A program made the position numbers and the translations under genes. Shown one piece after another: positions 44,032 to 53,393 of a stretch of 64,000 nucleotides of DNA. The first letter of the stretch is position 1. Each line of letters starts with the position of its first letter. This DNA comes from Nocardiopsis sinuspersici (GTDB taxonomy: Bacteria > Actinomycetota > Actinomycetes > Streptosporangiales > Streptosporangiaceae): the NCBI GenBank assembly GCA_008638415.1, contig VWVT01000011.1:62001-126000 (forward strand), written 5' to 3'. Below the pieces are notes generated by a model that saw nothing but the letters and a program-made list of their open reading frames with translations, was not told where the DNA came from and did no database searches.

Positions 44032-47000
44032 GTGTACCTGAAGAACCTGACGCTGCGCGGTTTCAAGTCGTTCGCGTCGGCCACCACCTTGCGCTTCGAG
44101 CCCGGGATCACCTGTGTGGTCGGTCCCAACGGCTCGGGCAAGTCCAACGTCGTCGACGCCCTGTCCTGGGTGATGGGGGAGCAGGGGGCCAAGTCCCTGC
44201 GGGGCGGCAAGATGGAGGACGTCATCTTCGCGGGCACCTCCACCCGCCAGGCGCTGGGCCGTGCCGAGGTCAGCCTCACCATCGACAACACCGACGGCGC
44301 CCTGCCCATCGACTACACCGAGGTCACCCTCAGGCGGACCATGTTCCGCAACGGCGGCTCGGAGTACGCCATCAACGGCGACACCTGCCGCCTCCTCGAC
44401 ATCCAGGACCTGCTCAGCGACTCCGGCATCGGCCGCGAGATGCACGTCATCGTGGGCCAGGGGCAGTTGGACACCGTCCTGCACGCCGGCCCCGAGGAGC
44501 GCCGCGCCCTCATCGAGGAGGCCGCGGGCATCCTCAAGCACCGCAAGCGCAAAGAGAAGGCGATCCGCAAGCTCAACGCGATGCAGGGCAACCTGGACCG
44601 GGTCACCGACCTCACCGCCGAACTGCGCCGCCAGCTCAAGCCCCTGGGCAGGCAGGCCGAGCTCGCGCGCCGGGCCGCCGTCATCCAGGCCGACCTGCGC
44701 GACGCCCGCCTGCGCCTGCTCGCCGACGACATCACCGCCCTCACCGAGCAGCTGGCCAGGGAGGAGGCGGACGAGAAGGAGGTCCTCGCCCGCCGCGCGT
44801 CCGCCGAGGCCGCCCTCAACCAGGCCCAGGAGCGCGAGGCGGAGCTGGAGGCGCAGTCCGCCGCCGCGGCCCCCGCCCTCGCCCGGGCGCTGGAGACCTA
44901 CCACGCCCTGTCCCGCCTCACCGAGCGCCTGGACGCCGTGCGCGGCCTCGCGAACGAGCGCCACCGCAACCTGGCCTCCGTCGACGACGAGCCCGTGCAC
45001 CGCCGCGACCCCGAGGAACTGGAGACGGAGGCCGAGGAGGCCGCGGCCCAGGAGGAGGAACTCCTCACCAGGCTGGAGGAGGCACGGGAGGTCCTGGAGA
45101 CCGCCGTCACCGAGCGCTCCGCCGCCGAGGACGCCCTGCACCGCGAGGAGAAGCGGCTGGAGGCCGCCACCCGGGCCTCCGCCGAACGCCGTGAGGGCCT
45201 CGTGCGGCTGTCCGCGCGGGTGGAGAGCCTGCGCGGTCGCCTGACCTCCAGCGAGGCCGAGATCACCCGCCTGGAGGAGTCCGCCCGGCAGGCCTCCGAA
45301 CGCGCCGAACAGGCACAGACCGAGTACGAGATGGCCGCCGAGGAGTCCGCAGGGCTCGACGAGGGCGACGCCGAGCTCGACTCGGCCCAGGAACGCGCGA
45401 CCCTGCGGCTCTCCGAGGCCGACGCCGAGCTCAACCGCCTGCGCGACGCCGAGCGCACCGCCGAGGGCGAGCGCGCCGCGCTCGCCGCCCGCAAGGAGGC
45501 CCTGGAGATGGGCCTGGCGCACAAGGACGGCGCCGACACCCTCCTGGGCGCCGGCCTGCCCGGGATGCTCGGCAGCCTCGCCGCGCTCGTGCAGGTCGAG
45601 TCGGGCCAGGAGACCGCGGTGGCCTCCGCCTTCGGCGCCGCCGCGGGCGCGGTCGCCGTCAGCGACATCGACACCGCCGTGGCCGCCCTCGACCTGCTCA
45701 GGTCCGAGGACGCGGGCCGGGCCGGGATCGTCATCGCCCAGGCCGTCCCCTCCGTGCCCCGCCGGGAGTGGCCCGAGCTGCCCGCCGGGGTCCGCTACGC
45801 CGTCGACGCCGTCGTCGCGCCCGAACACCTGCACGGCGCGGTCACCGCCCTGCTGGACCGCACCGCCCTGGCCTCCGGCACGGCCGCCGCCCGCGACCTC
45901 GTGGACAAGGTCCCCGGCGTGCGCGCCGTCACCCCCGAGGGCGACGTGTTCGCCGCCGAGCTGGTCCACGGCGGTTCGGCCGCGGCTCCCAGCCTGCTGG
46001 AGGTACAGGCGGCCGTGGACGAGGCGGGCGAGAGGCTGGAGGTGGCCGCCGAGGCCGCCGGCCGGATCGCCGCCGAACTGGAGGAGCGCAAGCGCGAGCG
46101 CGCCGCTCTGGCCGCCGAGGTGGAGGAGCTCACCGCGCGCCGCCGCCAGAGCGACCGCAAGCGCAACGAGTCCGCCCAGCGGCTCGGCAAGCTCGGCGGC
46201 CAGGCCCGCTCCGCCGAGGCCGAGTCCGAGCGGTACGCGGCCGCCGCCGCCAAGGCCGCGGCCGCGCGCGGGGAGGAGGCCGACAGGCTGGCCCGTCTGG
46301 AGGAGGAGCTGGCCGAGGCCGAGGAGATGGCCGCCTCCATCGAGGAGGAGGCGCCCGACGCCGACACCCGCGACGAGCTGGCCGCCCAGGCCTCGCGCGC
46401 CAGGGCCACCGAGATGGAGCGCCGACTGGCGGTGCGCACCGCGGAGGAGCGCGCCCGCTCGATCGCCGGCCGCGCCGAGCGGCTGCGCGCCCAGGCCTTC
46501 GAGGAGCGGCGTGCCGTGGAGCGCGCGGCCGAGCGCCGCCGCACCCGCGCCGCGCAGGCCGTCATCGCCGAGTCCGTCGCCGAGAGCGCCCGGCTGGCCC
46601 TGCAGCGGATCGCGGTGTCCCAGGCCGCCGCCGAGTCCGAGCGGGCCGCCGCCGAGGCGGAGAAGGACTCGCGGGACGCCGAGCTCAAGGCGGTGCGCGC
46701 CCGGGTGCGCGAGCTGTCCGTGGAGCTGGAGAAGCTGACCAGCTCGGCGCACAGCGGCGAGGTGGCCCGTGCCGAGCGGCGCATGCGCCTGGAGCAGTTG
46801 GAGACCAGGGCGATGGAGGAGATGGGCGTGGACGTGCCCACCCTCGTCGCCGAGTACGGGCCCCGCGTGCCCGTGCCCCCGCCCGCCGACGCGGGGGAGG
46901 ACGCGGCCCCGCTGCCGTACGTGCGCGAGGTGCAGGCCAAGCGGGCCAAGGCCGCCGAGCGCCAGCTCAACCAGCTGGGCAAGATCAACCCGCTCGCGCT

Positions 47001-47577
47001 GGAGGAGTTCGCGGCGCTGGAGGAGCGGCACGCCTTCCTCAACGCCCAGCTGGAGGACCTGAAGAAGACCCGCCGGGACCTGATGGACATCGTCCAGGAG
47101 GTCGACGCCCGTGTGCAGGAGGTCTTCTCCGCCGCCTACCTGGACGTGGAGCGCGAGTTCGCGGCGATCTTCGGGCGGCTGTTCCCCGGCGGTGAGGGGC
47201 GGCTGCTGCTCACCTCGCCCGAGGACATGCTGACCACCGGCATCGAGGTGGAGGCGCGCCCGCCCGGCAAGAAGGTCAAGCGGTTGTCGCTGCTCTCCGG
47301 CGGCGAGCGGTCCCTGACCGCGGTGGCCTTCCTCGCGGCGATCTTCAAGGCCCGCCCGTCCCCGTTCTACGTGATGGACGAGGTCGAGGCGGCCCTGGAC
47401 GACACCAACCTGCAGCGGCTGCTGGTGATCTTCGAGGAGCTGCGCGCCTCCTCGCAGCTGATCGTGATCACCCACCAGAAGCGCACGATGGAGGCGGCCG
47501 ACGCTCTGTACGGCGTGACCATGCAGGGCGACGGCATCTCCCAAGTGATCAGCCAGAAGCTCGAACGCCCCGCCTGA
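44032..47577 (+). CDS. smc: Chromosome segregation ATPase Smc
   Basis: 1181 residues. Condensin subunit that extrudes DNA loops with ScpAB. N-terminal ATPase half: YLKNLTLRGFKSFASATTLRF, GPNGSGKSNVVDAL (Walker A). Coiled coil from about 165 to 500, hinge about 503-655 (VQVESGQETAVASAFGAAAG), second coiled coil, and C-terminal half LSLLSGGERSLTAVAF (signature, about 1088) with FYVMDEVEAALDDTN (Walker B). GTG 44032 is chosen to give MYLKNLTL; GTG 44026 is two codons earlier. GGGAGG precedes both. A dispersed repeat follows the stop. Confidence 0.97.
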   Translation: MYLKNLTLRGFKSFASATTLRFEPGITCVVGPNGSGKSNVVDALSWVMGEQGAKSLRGGKMEDVIFAGTSTRQALGRAEVSLTIDNTDGALPIDYTEVTLRRTMFRNGGSEYAINGDTCRLLDIQDLLSDSGIGREMHVIVGQGQLDTVLHAGPEERRALIEEAAGILKHRKRKEKAIRKLNAMQGNLDRVTDLTAELRRQLKPLGRQAELARRAAVIQADLRDARLRLLADDITALTEQLAREEADEKEVLARRASAEAALNQAQEREAELEAQSAAAAPALARALETYHALSRLTERLDAVRGLANERHRNLASVDDEPVHRRDPEELETEAEEAAAQEEELLTRLEEAREVLETAVTERSAAEDALHREEKRLEAATRASAERREGLVRLSARVESLRGRLTSSEAEITRLEESARQASERAEQAQTEYEMAAEESAGLDEGDAELDSAQERATLRLSEADAELNRLRDAERTAEGERAALAARKEALEMGLAHKDGADTLLGAGLPGMLGSLAALVQVESGQETAVASAFGAAAGAVAVSDIDTAVAALDLLRSEDAGRAGIVIAQAVPSVPRREWPELPAGVRYAVDAVVAPEHLHGAVTALLDRTALASGTAAARDLVDKVPGVRAVTPEGDVFAAELVHGGSAAAPSLLEVQAAVDEAGERLEVAAEAAGRIAAELEERKRERAALAAEVEELTARRRQSDRKRNESAQRLGKLGGQARSAEAESERYAAAAAKAAAARGEEADRLARLEEELAEAEEMAASIEEEAPDADTRDELAAQASRARATEMERRLAVRTAEERARSIAGRAERLRAQAFEERRAVERAAERRRTRAAQAVIAESVAESARLALQRIAVSQAAAESERAAAEAEKDSRDAELKAVRARVRELSVELEKLTSSAHSGEVARAERRMRLEQLETRAMEEMGVDVPTLVAEYGPRVPVPPPADAGEDAAPLPYVREVQAKRAKAAERQLNQLGKINPLALEEFAALEERHAFLNAQLEDLKKTRRDLMDIVQEVDARVQEVFSAAYLDVEREFAAIFGRLFPGGEGRLLLTSPEDMLTTGIEVEARPPGKKVKRLSLLSGGERSLTAVAFLAAIFKARPSPFYVMDEVEAALDDTNLQRLLVIFEELRASSQLIVITHQKRTMEAADALYGVTMQGDGISQVISQKLERPA

Positions 47578-47674
47578 GGGCCGGATCCGGCCGCGCGCCC
47601 GGCACACGGCAGGGGCCGCCCTCCCCTCGGGGAGAGCGGCCCCGTGCCTTCTTTGGGCCTTCGCTTCGGCCCGT

Positions 47675-47777
47675 GTTCGGGCGTCCGGAGAACGGGAACC
47701 TTCGGCGCCTACGGTGAGACGGCTCGTTCCTCGCAGTCTCACCTCCGGCGCCTCCAGAACCCCGTGGACGCCCGAAC
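47675..47777 (+). repeat. 103-bp dispersed element, copy C
   Basis: Same 12-base inverted ends as copy A (GTTCGGGCGTCC at 47675-47686, GGACGCCCGAAC at 47766-47777) and the same length. The interior differs from copy A at only a few bases. The upstream tract CTTTGGGCCTTCGCTTCGGCC at 47651-47671 is shared too. Confidence 0.88.
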
Positions 47778-47780
47778 CAA

Positions 47781-47817
47781 CCCCTTGGGGAACCGCCCTG
47801 AGCGGAGCCCCAAGGGG
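47781..47817. terminator. Hairpin between smc and the subtilase gene
   Basis: Perfect ten-base arms CCCCTTGGGG (47781-47790) and CCCCAAGGGG (47808-47817) with a 17-base loop, six bases from the subtilase stop. No T tract; probably a shared terminator of the converging genes. Confidence 0.55.
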
Positions 47818-47822
47818 CGCCA

Positions 47823-50474
47823 CTATCCGCGTGCGATGGTGATCACCGGGGAGGTCCAGGTCTCCCAGTGCTCGGGGTTGTCCGGGTCGCCGAGCGCCTT
47901 GAGCGCGCGGACCTCCAGACGGTAGTCGCCGTCCTTGACGGACTTGATCTTGTCGTGCCTGTCCACGACCGTGCCGTCCCACGGGTAGCTGAAGAACGAC
48001 GTTCCGGTCGCGCTGCGGCTCACGTGGTCCACCGACACCGCGACGTTGCGGTGCGGGTGCACCGGGCGTCCGGTGCGCTCGTCGATGACGACCATCTCCA
48101 GCTTGGTGACGTGGTGGTCGAAGTGCGCGATGACGTACGGGATGTCCGGCAGGCCGTCGACCCACTCCATCGTGTAGGTGGCGCCGTCGGGCTGGTTCTC
48201 GAACGTGCCGCCGTCGGCGCTCGCGCACTCCAGGCCGGAGAAGGCGCCGCAGTCGGTGATCTTGGTCAGCCACGGCAGCTCGACGGTGTTGCCTTCGCCG
48301 TCGGTGACCGGGGTCATCGCTTCGATCGCCTGGTAGTTCCCGTTGTAGGCGGCGTACGGGACGCGGTAGGTCTCGCCGTCCACCTCGGCCACGGTGACGT
48401 AGCCGCCGTAGATCATCTGCTCGTAGTCCTGGGCGGGCGGGGTGACGGTCACCCCGACCTCGGCCGACGCTCCGGGAGCCAGGGTCACCTCGGCGGTGTC
48501 GAGGGCCACCTCGGCGAAGCCGTCGTTGTAGCCGGGCGAGAAGGTGCTGCCGTGGGTGCCCAGGGCGGCCTCGTGGCCCAGCTCGTACGTGGCCTCCTCG
48601 TCACCGTCGTTGGTGATGGTGACCGTCTTGGTCACGGGGCCCTGGGTGGCGCCCAGGGACAGCTTGCCGGGAGCCACGGACGTGGTGGCCAGTACGGCGC
48701 CGGGCACGTCCAGCATGCCCGCGCCCTGCCGGTGGACGTTGTCCAGGTAGCCCAGGTCGGGGTTGCCCCACCAGGCCTTGGGGTCGGCGCTGTTCTGCAG
48801 GACGTCGCGCACCTCGTGCGCGCCCAGGTCGGGCCGGGCCTGCAACAGCAGTGCGACGCCGCCCGCCACGTGCGGGGAGGACATCGATGTGCCGCTGAGG
48901 GTGGCGTAGCCGCCCTTGGCCACGGGGTAGGTGGAGTTGATCAGACCGCCCGGGGCGCCGATGTCCGGCTTCAGGCTCAGGTCGGGGGAGAGGCCGAAGG
49001 AGCTGAAGGAGCTGATCAGGCCGCCGGTCGGGTTGGGAACGGTGGTGTTCTCGCCGGTCCAGGTCAGGGTGACGGGCTCCTCGCCCGCCAGCAGCTCACG
49101 GAGGTGGGCGCCGGCGGTGTCGGAGACCCCGATGGCGAACGCGCCCTGGTCGACGATGCCGCCGCCCGCGAACATGCCCGCGACGTTGTTGTACATCACC
49201 ACGCCGGTGGCGCCCGCGGCCAGGGCGGTCTCGTACTTCTCGGCGAAGGTGCACGCACCGCGCACCATCAGCGCCGTCGCGCCCTCGGGGTCGCCCTCCA
49301 GCTCGTCGCCCAGGGACGTGCAGCCCCGGCCGATCCAGACGAGCTCGTCGGTCTCCCCGGAGGTGGGCGGCGGTGTGGCCTCGCCCATCTCCATGTAGGC
49401 CAGGGTCTCGCCGCTGGGGTTGGCGGTCACGGACGCGGCCTGGATGTGGGTGTTGTCGAAGGAGGCGACGCCGATGACGTTCTCGCCCAGGCCGGGTGCG
49501 CCCGAGGAGTACAGGCCGGTGTCACCCTCGTTGCCGATGGAGGCGACCACGGTCATGCCCTCGTCGACCAGGTTGTCCGAGGCGACCGCGGTGGGGTACT
49601 GCGGCCAGGTGTGCGCGGAACCGATGCTCATGTTGAGCACGTCCATGCCGTCGTCCAGGGCCTGCTCCATGGCGGCGATCATGATGTCGGAGGTGGTGGA
49701 GCCCCCGCAGCCGAACACCTTGTAGGCACCGAACTCCACGTCGGGGGCCACGCCGGTGACCTTGCCGTCGGCGCCCACGATCCCGGCCACGTGGGTGCCG
49801 TGGCCGTGGCAGTCCTGAGGGTCGTCGTCGGGGACGGGCACGGAGCCCGGGTCGCCGGCGTTGAAGTCGTCGCCGACGAAGTCGTGGCCGGTGACCACGC
49901 GCTCGTTGGGGAAGCCGCCGCCGCCCAGGTCGGGGTGGGTGTAGTCGACGCCGGTGTCCATGATGGCCACGCGCAGGCCCTCACCGGTCAGGCCCAGTTC
50001 GTTCTGCGCGATGTCGGCCCCGGTCATGGGTAGCGCGGTGTCCAGGTCGGGGGCGCTGTCGTCGGGCTCGGGGAGCTCGTACCTGACGACGGGGTAGATG
50101 GCGCTGACGCCGGGGATCTCCCGGGCCGTGCCCACCTGTGCGTCGTCCATCTCGACGGAGAACCCGTTCCAGAGGTCCTTGAACGAGCGCCGCTCGTCGT
50201 ATTCGAGGCCGTACGCCTCGGCCTCGGTCCGGAACTTCTTCTGTTCGTTCTTGACCCGGGCCGTGGAGGAGCCCTGCGTGGTGGGCGGGCTGTCGAGTTC
50301 GATGAACCACAGGCCGCTGGCCTGGTGGGTCAGTTCTCCGTTCTCGGCGGTGGGGGCGGGGTGCAGGGGGGCGAGCTCTGAGATCTCGTCGGCGCTTGCC
50401 GGTGTGGCCGCGACCAGACCCGCGACGAGGGTCAACCCGGCGAGCGGTGCCAGGCGCGTTCGGTGGGGTACCAC
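47823..50474 (-). CDS. Secreted subtilisin-like serine protease (S8) with PA domain
   Basis: 883-residue exported protease. A signal peptide (APLAGLTLVAGLVAATPASA) is followed by an I9-like propeptide. The catalytic domain has the complete triad: Asp in VAIMDTGVDYTHPD (about 172), His in CHGHGTHVAGIVGA (about 225) and Ser in LSGTSMSSPHVAGG (about 529). A PA insertion (about 370-460, GATGVVMYNNVAG) lies before the Ser. C-terminal beta domains (Fn3-like, about 600-880) complete it. The GTG at 50474 gives a standard signal peptide. It lies between smc and a B12 importer, interrupting the usual smc-ftsY neighbourhood. Confidence 0.92.
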   Translation of the reverse strand: MVPHRTRLAPLAGLTLVAGLVAATPASADEISELAPLHPAPTAENGELTHQASGLWFIELDSPPTTQGSSTARVKNEQKKFRTEAEAYGLEYDERRSFKDLWNGFSVEMDDAQVGTAREIPGVSAIYPVVRYELPEPDDSAPDLDTALPMTGADIAQNELGLTGEGLRVAIMDTGVDYTHPDLGGGGFPNERVVTGHDFVGDDFNAGDPGSVPVPDDDPQDCHGHGTHVAGIVGADGKVTGVAPDVEFGAYKVFGCGGSTTSDIMIAAMEQALDDGMDVLNMSIGSAHTWPQYPTAVASDNLVDEGMTVVASIGNEGDTGLYSSGAPGLGENVIGVASFDNTHIQAASVTANPSGETLAYMEMGEATPPPTSGETDELVWIGRGCTSLGDELEGDPEGATALMVRGACTFAEKYETALAAGATGVVMYNNVAGMFAGGGIVDQGAFAIGVSDTAGAHLRELLAGEEPVTLTWTGENTTVPNPTGGLISSFSSFGLSPDLSLKPDIGAPGGLINSTYPVAKGGYATLSGTSMSSPHVAGGVALLLQARPDLGAHEVRDVLQNSADPKAWWGNPDLGYLDNVHRQGAGMLDVPGAVLATTSVAPGKLSLGATQGPVTKTVTITNDGDEEATYELGHEAALGTHGSTFSPGYNDGFAEVALDTAEVTLAPGASAEVGVTVTPPAQDYEQMIYGGYVTVAEVDGETYRVPYAAYNGNYQAIEAMTPVTDGEGNTVELPWLTKITDCGAFSGLECASADGGTFENQPDGATYTMEWVDGLPDIPYVIAHFDHHVTKLEMVVIDERTGRPVHPHRNVAVSVDHVSRSATGTSFFSYPWDGTVVDRHDKIKSVKDGDYRLEVRALKALGDPDNPEHWETWTSPVITIARG

Positions 50475-50593
50475 CTTGTCAACACATCCCTTCTCGGTGC
50501 GCGCCGGCGGACACCGGGGGAGCGGGCACCCCGCTGGGTACACGACTGTGGTGTTCAGGGGGATACGCCGCTTAATGTCCGTACTCGGTTAAT

Positions 50594-50628
50594 CGGCGCG
50601 CATAGCAACGAGATCATTGCTGTGCGCC
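50594..50628. repeat. Imperfect inverted repeat upstream of the subtilase
   Basis: GGCGC-GC-ATAGCAA pairs with TTGCTGTGCGCC across an eight-base loop (12 pairs, one wobble, two-base bulge), about 120 bases upstream of the subtilase start. The surrounding 50570-50760 is notably AT-rich for this genome, so it is probably a promoter/operator area for one or both divergent genes. Confidence 0.4.
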
Positions 50629-50864
50629 ATGAAGGTGTCAATGTGCATCAAGACTCAATCTGGCCACATGGCGGGACAGGGGGTGCACTGTTAGTTATTT
50701 CTACACAGAAGCGGACAATATTCTCTTTTGGCTCTAAAGGGATAAAAAGGAATGCCGGCGGAGTACGCCGTCCCCCCACGCAGAATACGGCCGCCGGGAG
50801 GAAGACGCAGGTCGGCGCGGCCCGGGGCGCTCGCCGGAGCGCACGGAGGGCCGAGTACGCTGGA

Positions 50865-51060
50865 GGGGACGGGCCGCCCACGGGCGGCCCGACCGGTGTC
50901 GACGAAGCGAAGTCCGGTACCGCGGCCGCAACCGGCCGCCAACCCGGCGCTGTCCCGCAACTGTGAAGCCCCGTCCGTACGGGGACGAGCCAGGTCGCCT
51001 TCCCGACGCCGACGTCCCCGTCCTCGTGGGAAGGACAGGCCGTCTCCATCGGGCCGTGCT
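50865..51060 (+). promoter_or_regulatory. Cobalamin riboswitch
   Basis: The conserved core is present: GAAGTCCGGT (about 50910-50919), an added GCGGCCG/CGGCCGC side hairpin, AACCCGGCGCTGTCCCGCAACTGTGA (50941-50966), and the B12 box GAGCCAGG (about 50987-50994). Spacing to the next gene and its family (B12-type importer) agree. Borders are approximate. Confidence 0.88.
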
Positions 51061-51085
51061 CCTTCCTCCGCCCGAAAAGGAGCAC
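51056..51085 (+). promoter_or_regulatory. Shine-Dalgarno-sequestering hairpin of the riboswitch
   Basis: GTGCTCCTT (51056-51064) pairs perfectly with AAGGAGCAC (51077-51085), burying the whole AAGGAG ribosome site one base before the GTG start region. An upstream GGAAGGA (51029-51035) can instead pair with TCCTTCC (51060-51066), freeing the site. This is a translational on/off platform. Confidence 0.75.
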
Positions 51086-51086
51086 C

Positions 51087-52085
51087 GTGCGAACCGCGCG
51101 CCATCTCTCCCCCGCCCTCCTCGGAGCCGTGCTCGTCCTGACCTCCTGCGGTGCGCCCGACGGCGGTGAGCCCGAGGCCGAACCGACCGCCCAGGAGGCC
51201 TCCCACACCTGCGGCGTCTCCGAGCCCGATCCCGACCGCCCCACCGTGGGCGACGGCACCTTCCCCGTCACCGTCACCGGCGCCACCGGCGAGGTCACCA
51301 TCGAGGAGGCGCCCGAGCGGATCGTCTCCCTCTCGCCGAGCCACACCGAGATGCTCTTCGCCATCGGCGCGGGCGACCAGGTCGAGGCCGCGGACGAGTA
51401 CTCCGACTACCCGGAGGAGGCCCCCACCACCTCGCTGAGCGGCTTCGAGCCCAGCGTGGAGGCCATCACCGAGTACGACCCCGACCTGGTCCTGCTCGCC
51501 CGCAGCGCCGAGGCGAGCGCGGAGCAGTTGGACGCCGTCGGGATCCCGTCACTGGTCATCGACGCCGCCGCCGATCTGGAGGACACCTACGCCCAGATCC
51601 GTATGCTCGGCGACGTCACCGGCCACACCGAGGAGGCCGATGCCGAGGCCGACCGGGTCGAGAGCGAGTTCAACGCGATCGTCGAGAACGTGTGCGAGAG
51701 GACCGAAGGCGGACTGACCTTCTACCAGGAGCTGGACGAGACCTCCTACGCCGCCACCTCCGACACCTTCGTCGGCGACGTCTACGAGTCCTTCGGCCTG
51801 GTCAACATCGCCGACGCCGCCGACGAGGACGGTGCCGCGGGCGGCTACCCGCAACTGTCCCAGGAGTACGTCGTCGAGCAGAACCCCGACCTGATCTTCC
51901 TGTCCTACGGGGACGAGTCGACGGTCGCCGAGGTCGCCGGGCGCCCCGCCTTCGACACCGTCACCGCGGTGAGGAACGACGCCGTCTACCTGCTCGACGC
52001 CGACATCGCCTCCCGCTGGGGACCGCGCGTGGTCGAGTTCGCCGACACGGTCGGCCAGGCCGTCATCGAGAACGCGGGCCGGTAG
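51087..52085 (+). CDS. ABC transporter substrate-binding lipoprotein (BtuF-like)
   Basis: 332 residues. Signal peptide with lipobox LVLTSCG (Cys about residue 20). The class III periplasmic binding fold (PF01497 type) shows ERIVSLSPSHTEMLFAIGAGDQV, FEPSVEAITEYDPDLVLL and EQNPDLIFLSYG. The cobalamin riboswitch upstream argues for corrinoids as ligand; ferric-siderophore binding proteins share the fold. AAGGAG lies four bases before the GTG. The permease gene follows after one base. Confidence 0.9.
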   Translation: MRTARHLSPALLGAVLVLTSCGAPDGGEPEAEPTAQEASHTCGVSEPDPDRPTVGDGTFPVTVTGATGEVTIEEAPERIVSLSPSHTEMLFAIGAGDQVEAADEYSDYPEEAPTTSLSGFEPSVEAITEYDPDLVLLARSAEASAEQLDAVGIPSLVIDAAADLEDTYAQIRMLGDVTGHTEEADAEADRVESEFNAIVENVCERTEGGLTFYQELDETSYAATSDTFVGDVYESFGLVNIADAADEDGAAGGYPQLSQEYVVEQNPDLIFLSYGDESTVAEVAGRPAFDTVTAVRNDAVYLLDADIASRWGPRVVEFADTVGQAVIENAGR

Positions 52086-52086
52086 C

Positions 52087-53121
52087 GTGCGGGGCGGCGC
52101 CGGCCTCCCGGTCGGGTGGATCACGGGCGGTCTGGCCGCGCTGGCCGTGGCCGCCCTCCTCGGCGTCTCCGCGGGCGCGGCCTCCCTCTCCGCGGCCGAC
52201 ATCGCCCTGCACCTGCTCAGCCTCCTGCCCTTCGACGTCCGCTCCCCGCTGACCGAGCGGGAGGCGGCCGTGCTGGTGGAGCTGCGCCTGCCACGCGTGG
52301 TGATGGGCGCCGTCGTCGGAGCCCTCCTGGCCACCGCGGGCGGCGCCTACCAGGGGGTGTTCCGCAACCCGCTGGCCGACCCCTACCTCCTGGGAGCCGC
52401 CTCCGGGGCGGGACTCGGCGCGACCATGGTCATCGTCTTCGGCCAGCAGTTCAGCGACTCCCCGCGCGCCCTGGTCCCGGTCGCCGCGTTCCTGGGCGCC
52501 CTGCTCGGCGTGTTCGCCGCCTACCTGCTCGGCTCCACCGCGGGCGGGGGCGGCACCGCCTCGCTGGTCCTGGCGGGCGTGGCGGTCTCCTCCTTCCTGT
52601 CCGCCGCGCAGACCCTCGTCCAGCAGATGGAGATCGACGAACTCCAGCGCATCTTCGCCTGGCTGCTCGGAGGGCTCGGCCGGGGCGGCTGGGACGACGT
52701 GCGCCTGGTCGCCCCCTACGCGGTGGTCGGACTGGTCGTCCTGCTGGCCTGCGGCTACCTGCTGGACATGCTCTCCCTGGGCGACGACAAGGCGGTCAGC
52801 CTGGGCCTGAACCCGGCCGCCGTGCGCGTCGTGGTGATCAGCGCCGCGTCGCTGGCCACCGCCGCCGCCGTGTCGGTGAGCGGCCTGATCGGCTTCGTGG
52901 GGATCGTCGTCCCGCACATCGTGCGCCGCATGGTGGGCTCCAGCTACCGGGCGATCCTGCCGGTCACCGTGCTCTTCGGCGGGGCCTTCCTGGTCGTGGT
53001 GGACATCGTCGCCCGCACCCTCATCGCCCCCGCCGAACTGCCCATCGGCGTGGTCACCGCCTTCCTCGGCGCGCCCTTCTTCGTACTCATCCTGCGCACC
53101 ACACGCCACCGCAGTATCTAG
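52087..53121 (+). CDS. FecCD-family ABC permease (BtuC-like)
   Basis: 344 residues with about ten transmembrane helices. LRLPRVVMGAVVGALLATAGGAYQGVFRNPLADPYLLGAASGAG is the family's coupling region, and GLIGFVGIVVPHIVRRMVG is another hallmark. GTG start one base after the preceding stop, so translation is coupled. No ATPase gene follows; a repeat block lies immediately downstream. It would need an ATPase encoded elsewhere. Confidence 0.92.
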   Translation: MRGGAGLPVGWITGGLAALAVAALLGVSAGAASLSAADIALHLLSLLPFDVRSPLTEREAAVLVELRLPRVVMGAVVGALLATAGGAYQGVFRNPLADPYLLGAASGAGLGATMVIVFGQQFSDSPRALVPVAAFLGALLGVFAAYLLGSTAGGGGTASLVLAGVAVSSFLSAAQTLVQQMEIDELQRIFAWLLGGLGRGGWDDVRLVAPYAVVGLVVLLACGYLLDMLSLGDDKAVSLGLNPAAVRVVVISAASLATAAAVSVSGLIGFVGIVVPHIVRRMVGSSYRAILPVTVLFGGAFLVVVDIVARTLIAPAELPIGVVTAFLGAPFFVLILRTTRHRSI

Positions 53122-53160
53122 ACCCGTGTGCCGAACGCCTTGCTCGGCGCCCGGGGTGTG

Positions 53161-53304
53161 GTTCGGACGCCGAAGGTCCCCGCCTTTCGGGCGCCCGAAC
53201 AAGCGAAGGACCGCGTCACAGGCGTTCGCTGAGGGTGGTGGGAGGGAGACGGCAGGGGGGCCGCGCCGCAGGCGTCCGCTGAGGGTGGCGGGAGGGCGGC
53301 GCGG
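53161..53304 (-). repeat. Composite dispersed repeat block between the importer and ftsY
   Basis: On the minus strand this carries both repeat families. 53161-53200 is bounded by GTTCGGACGCC and GGCGCCCGAAC and contains GGGGACCTTCGGCG, like the 103-bp element. Two units of the 52-bp family follow, with CCACCCTCAGCGAACGC (53223-53240) and CCACCCTCAGCGGACGC (53272-53288) cores spaced 49 bases apart. Confidence 0.7.
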
Positions 53305-53393
53305 AGGCCCAAGGCAAGCGGGGCCCTTCGTTCCCGGCACGCCATCCCACCGTGACACGAACGCGTCGGACACTCTGGGAGACTGGTGGCGCT

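Noticed and set aside
43900..48273. 1457-codon open frame on the minus strand opposite smc
   Set aside because: Long antisense frames are expected in very high-GC genes. The translation is Leu/Gly/His-rich without motifs, and smc on the other strand is unmistakable.
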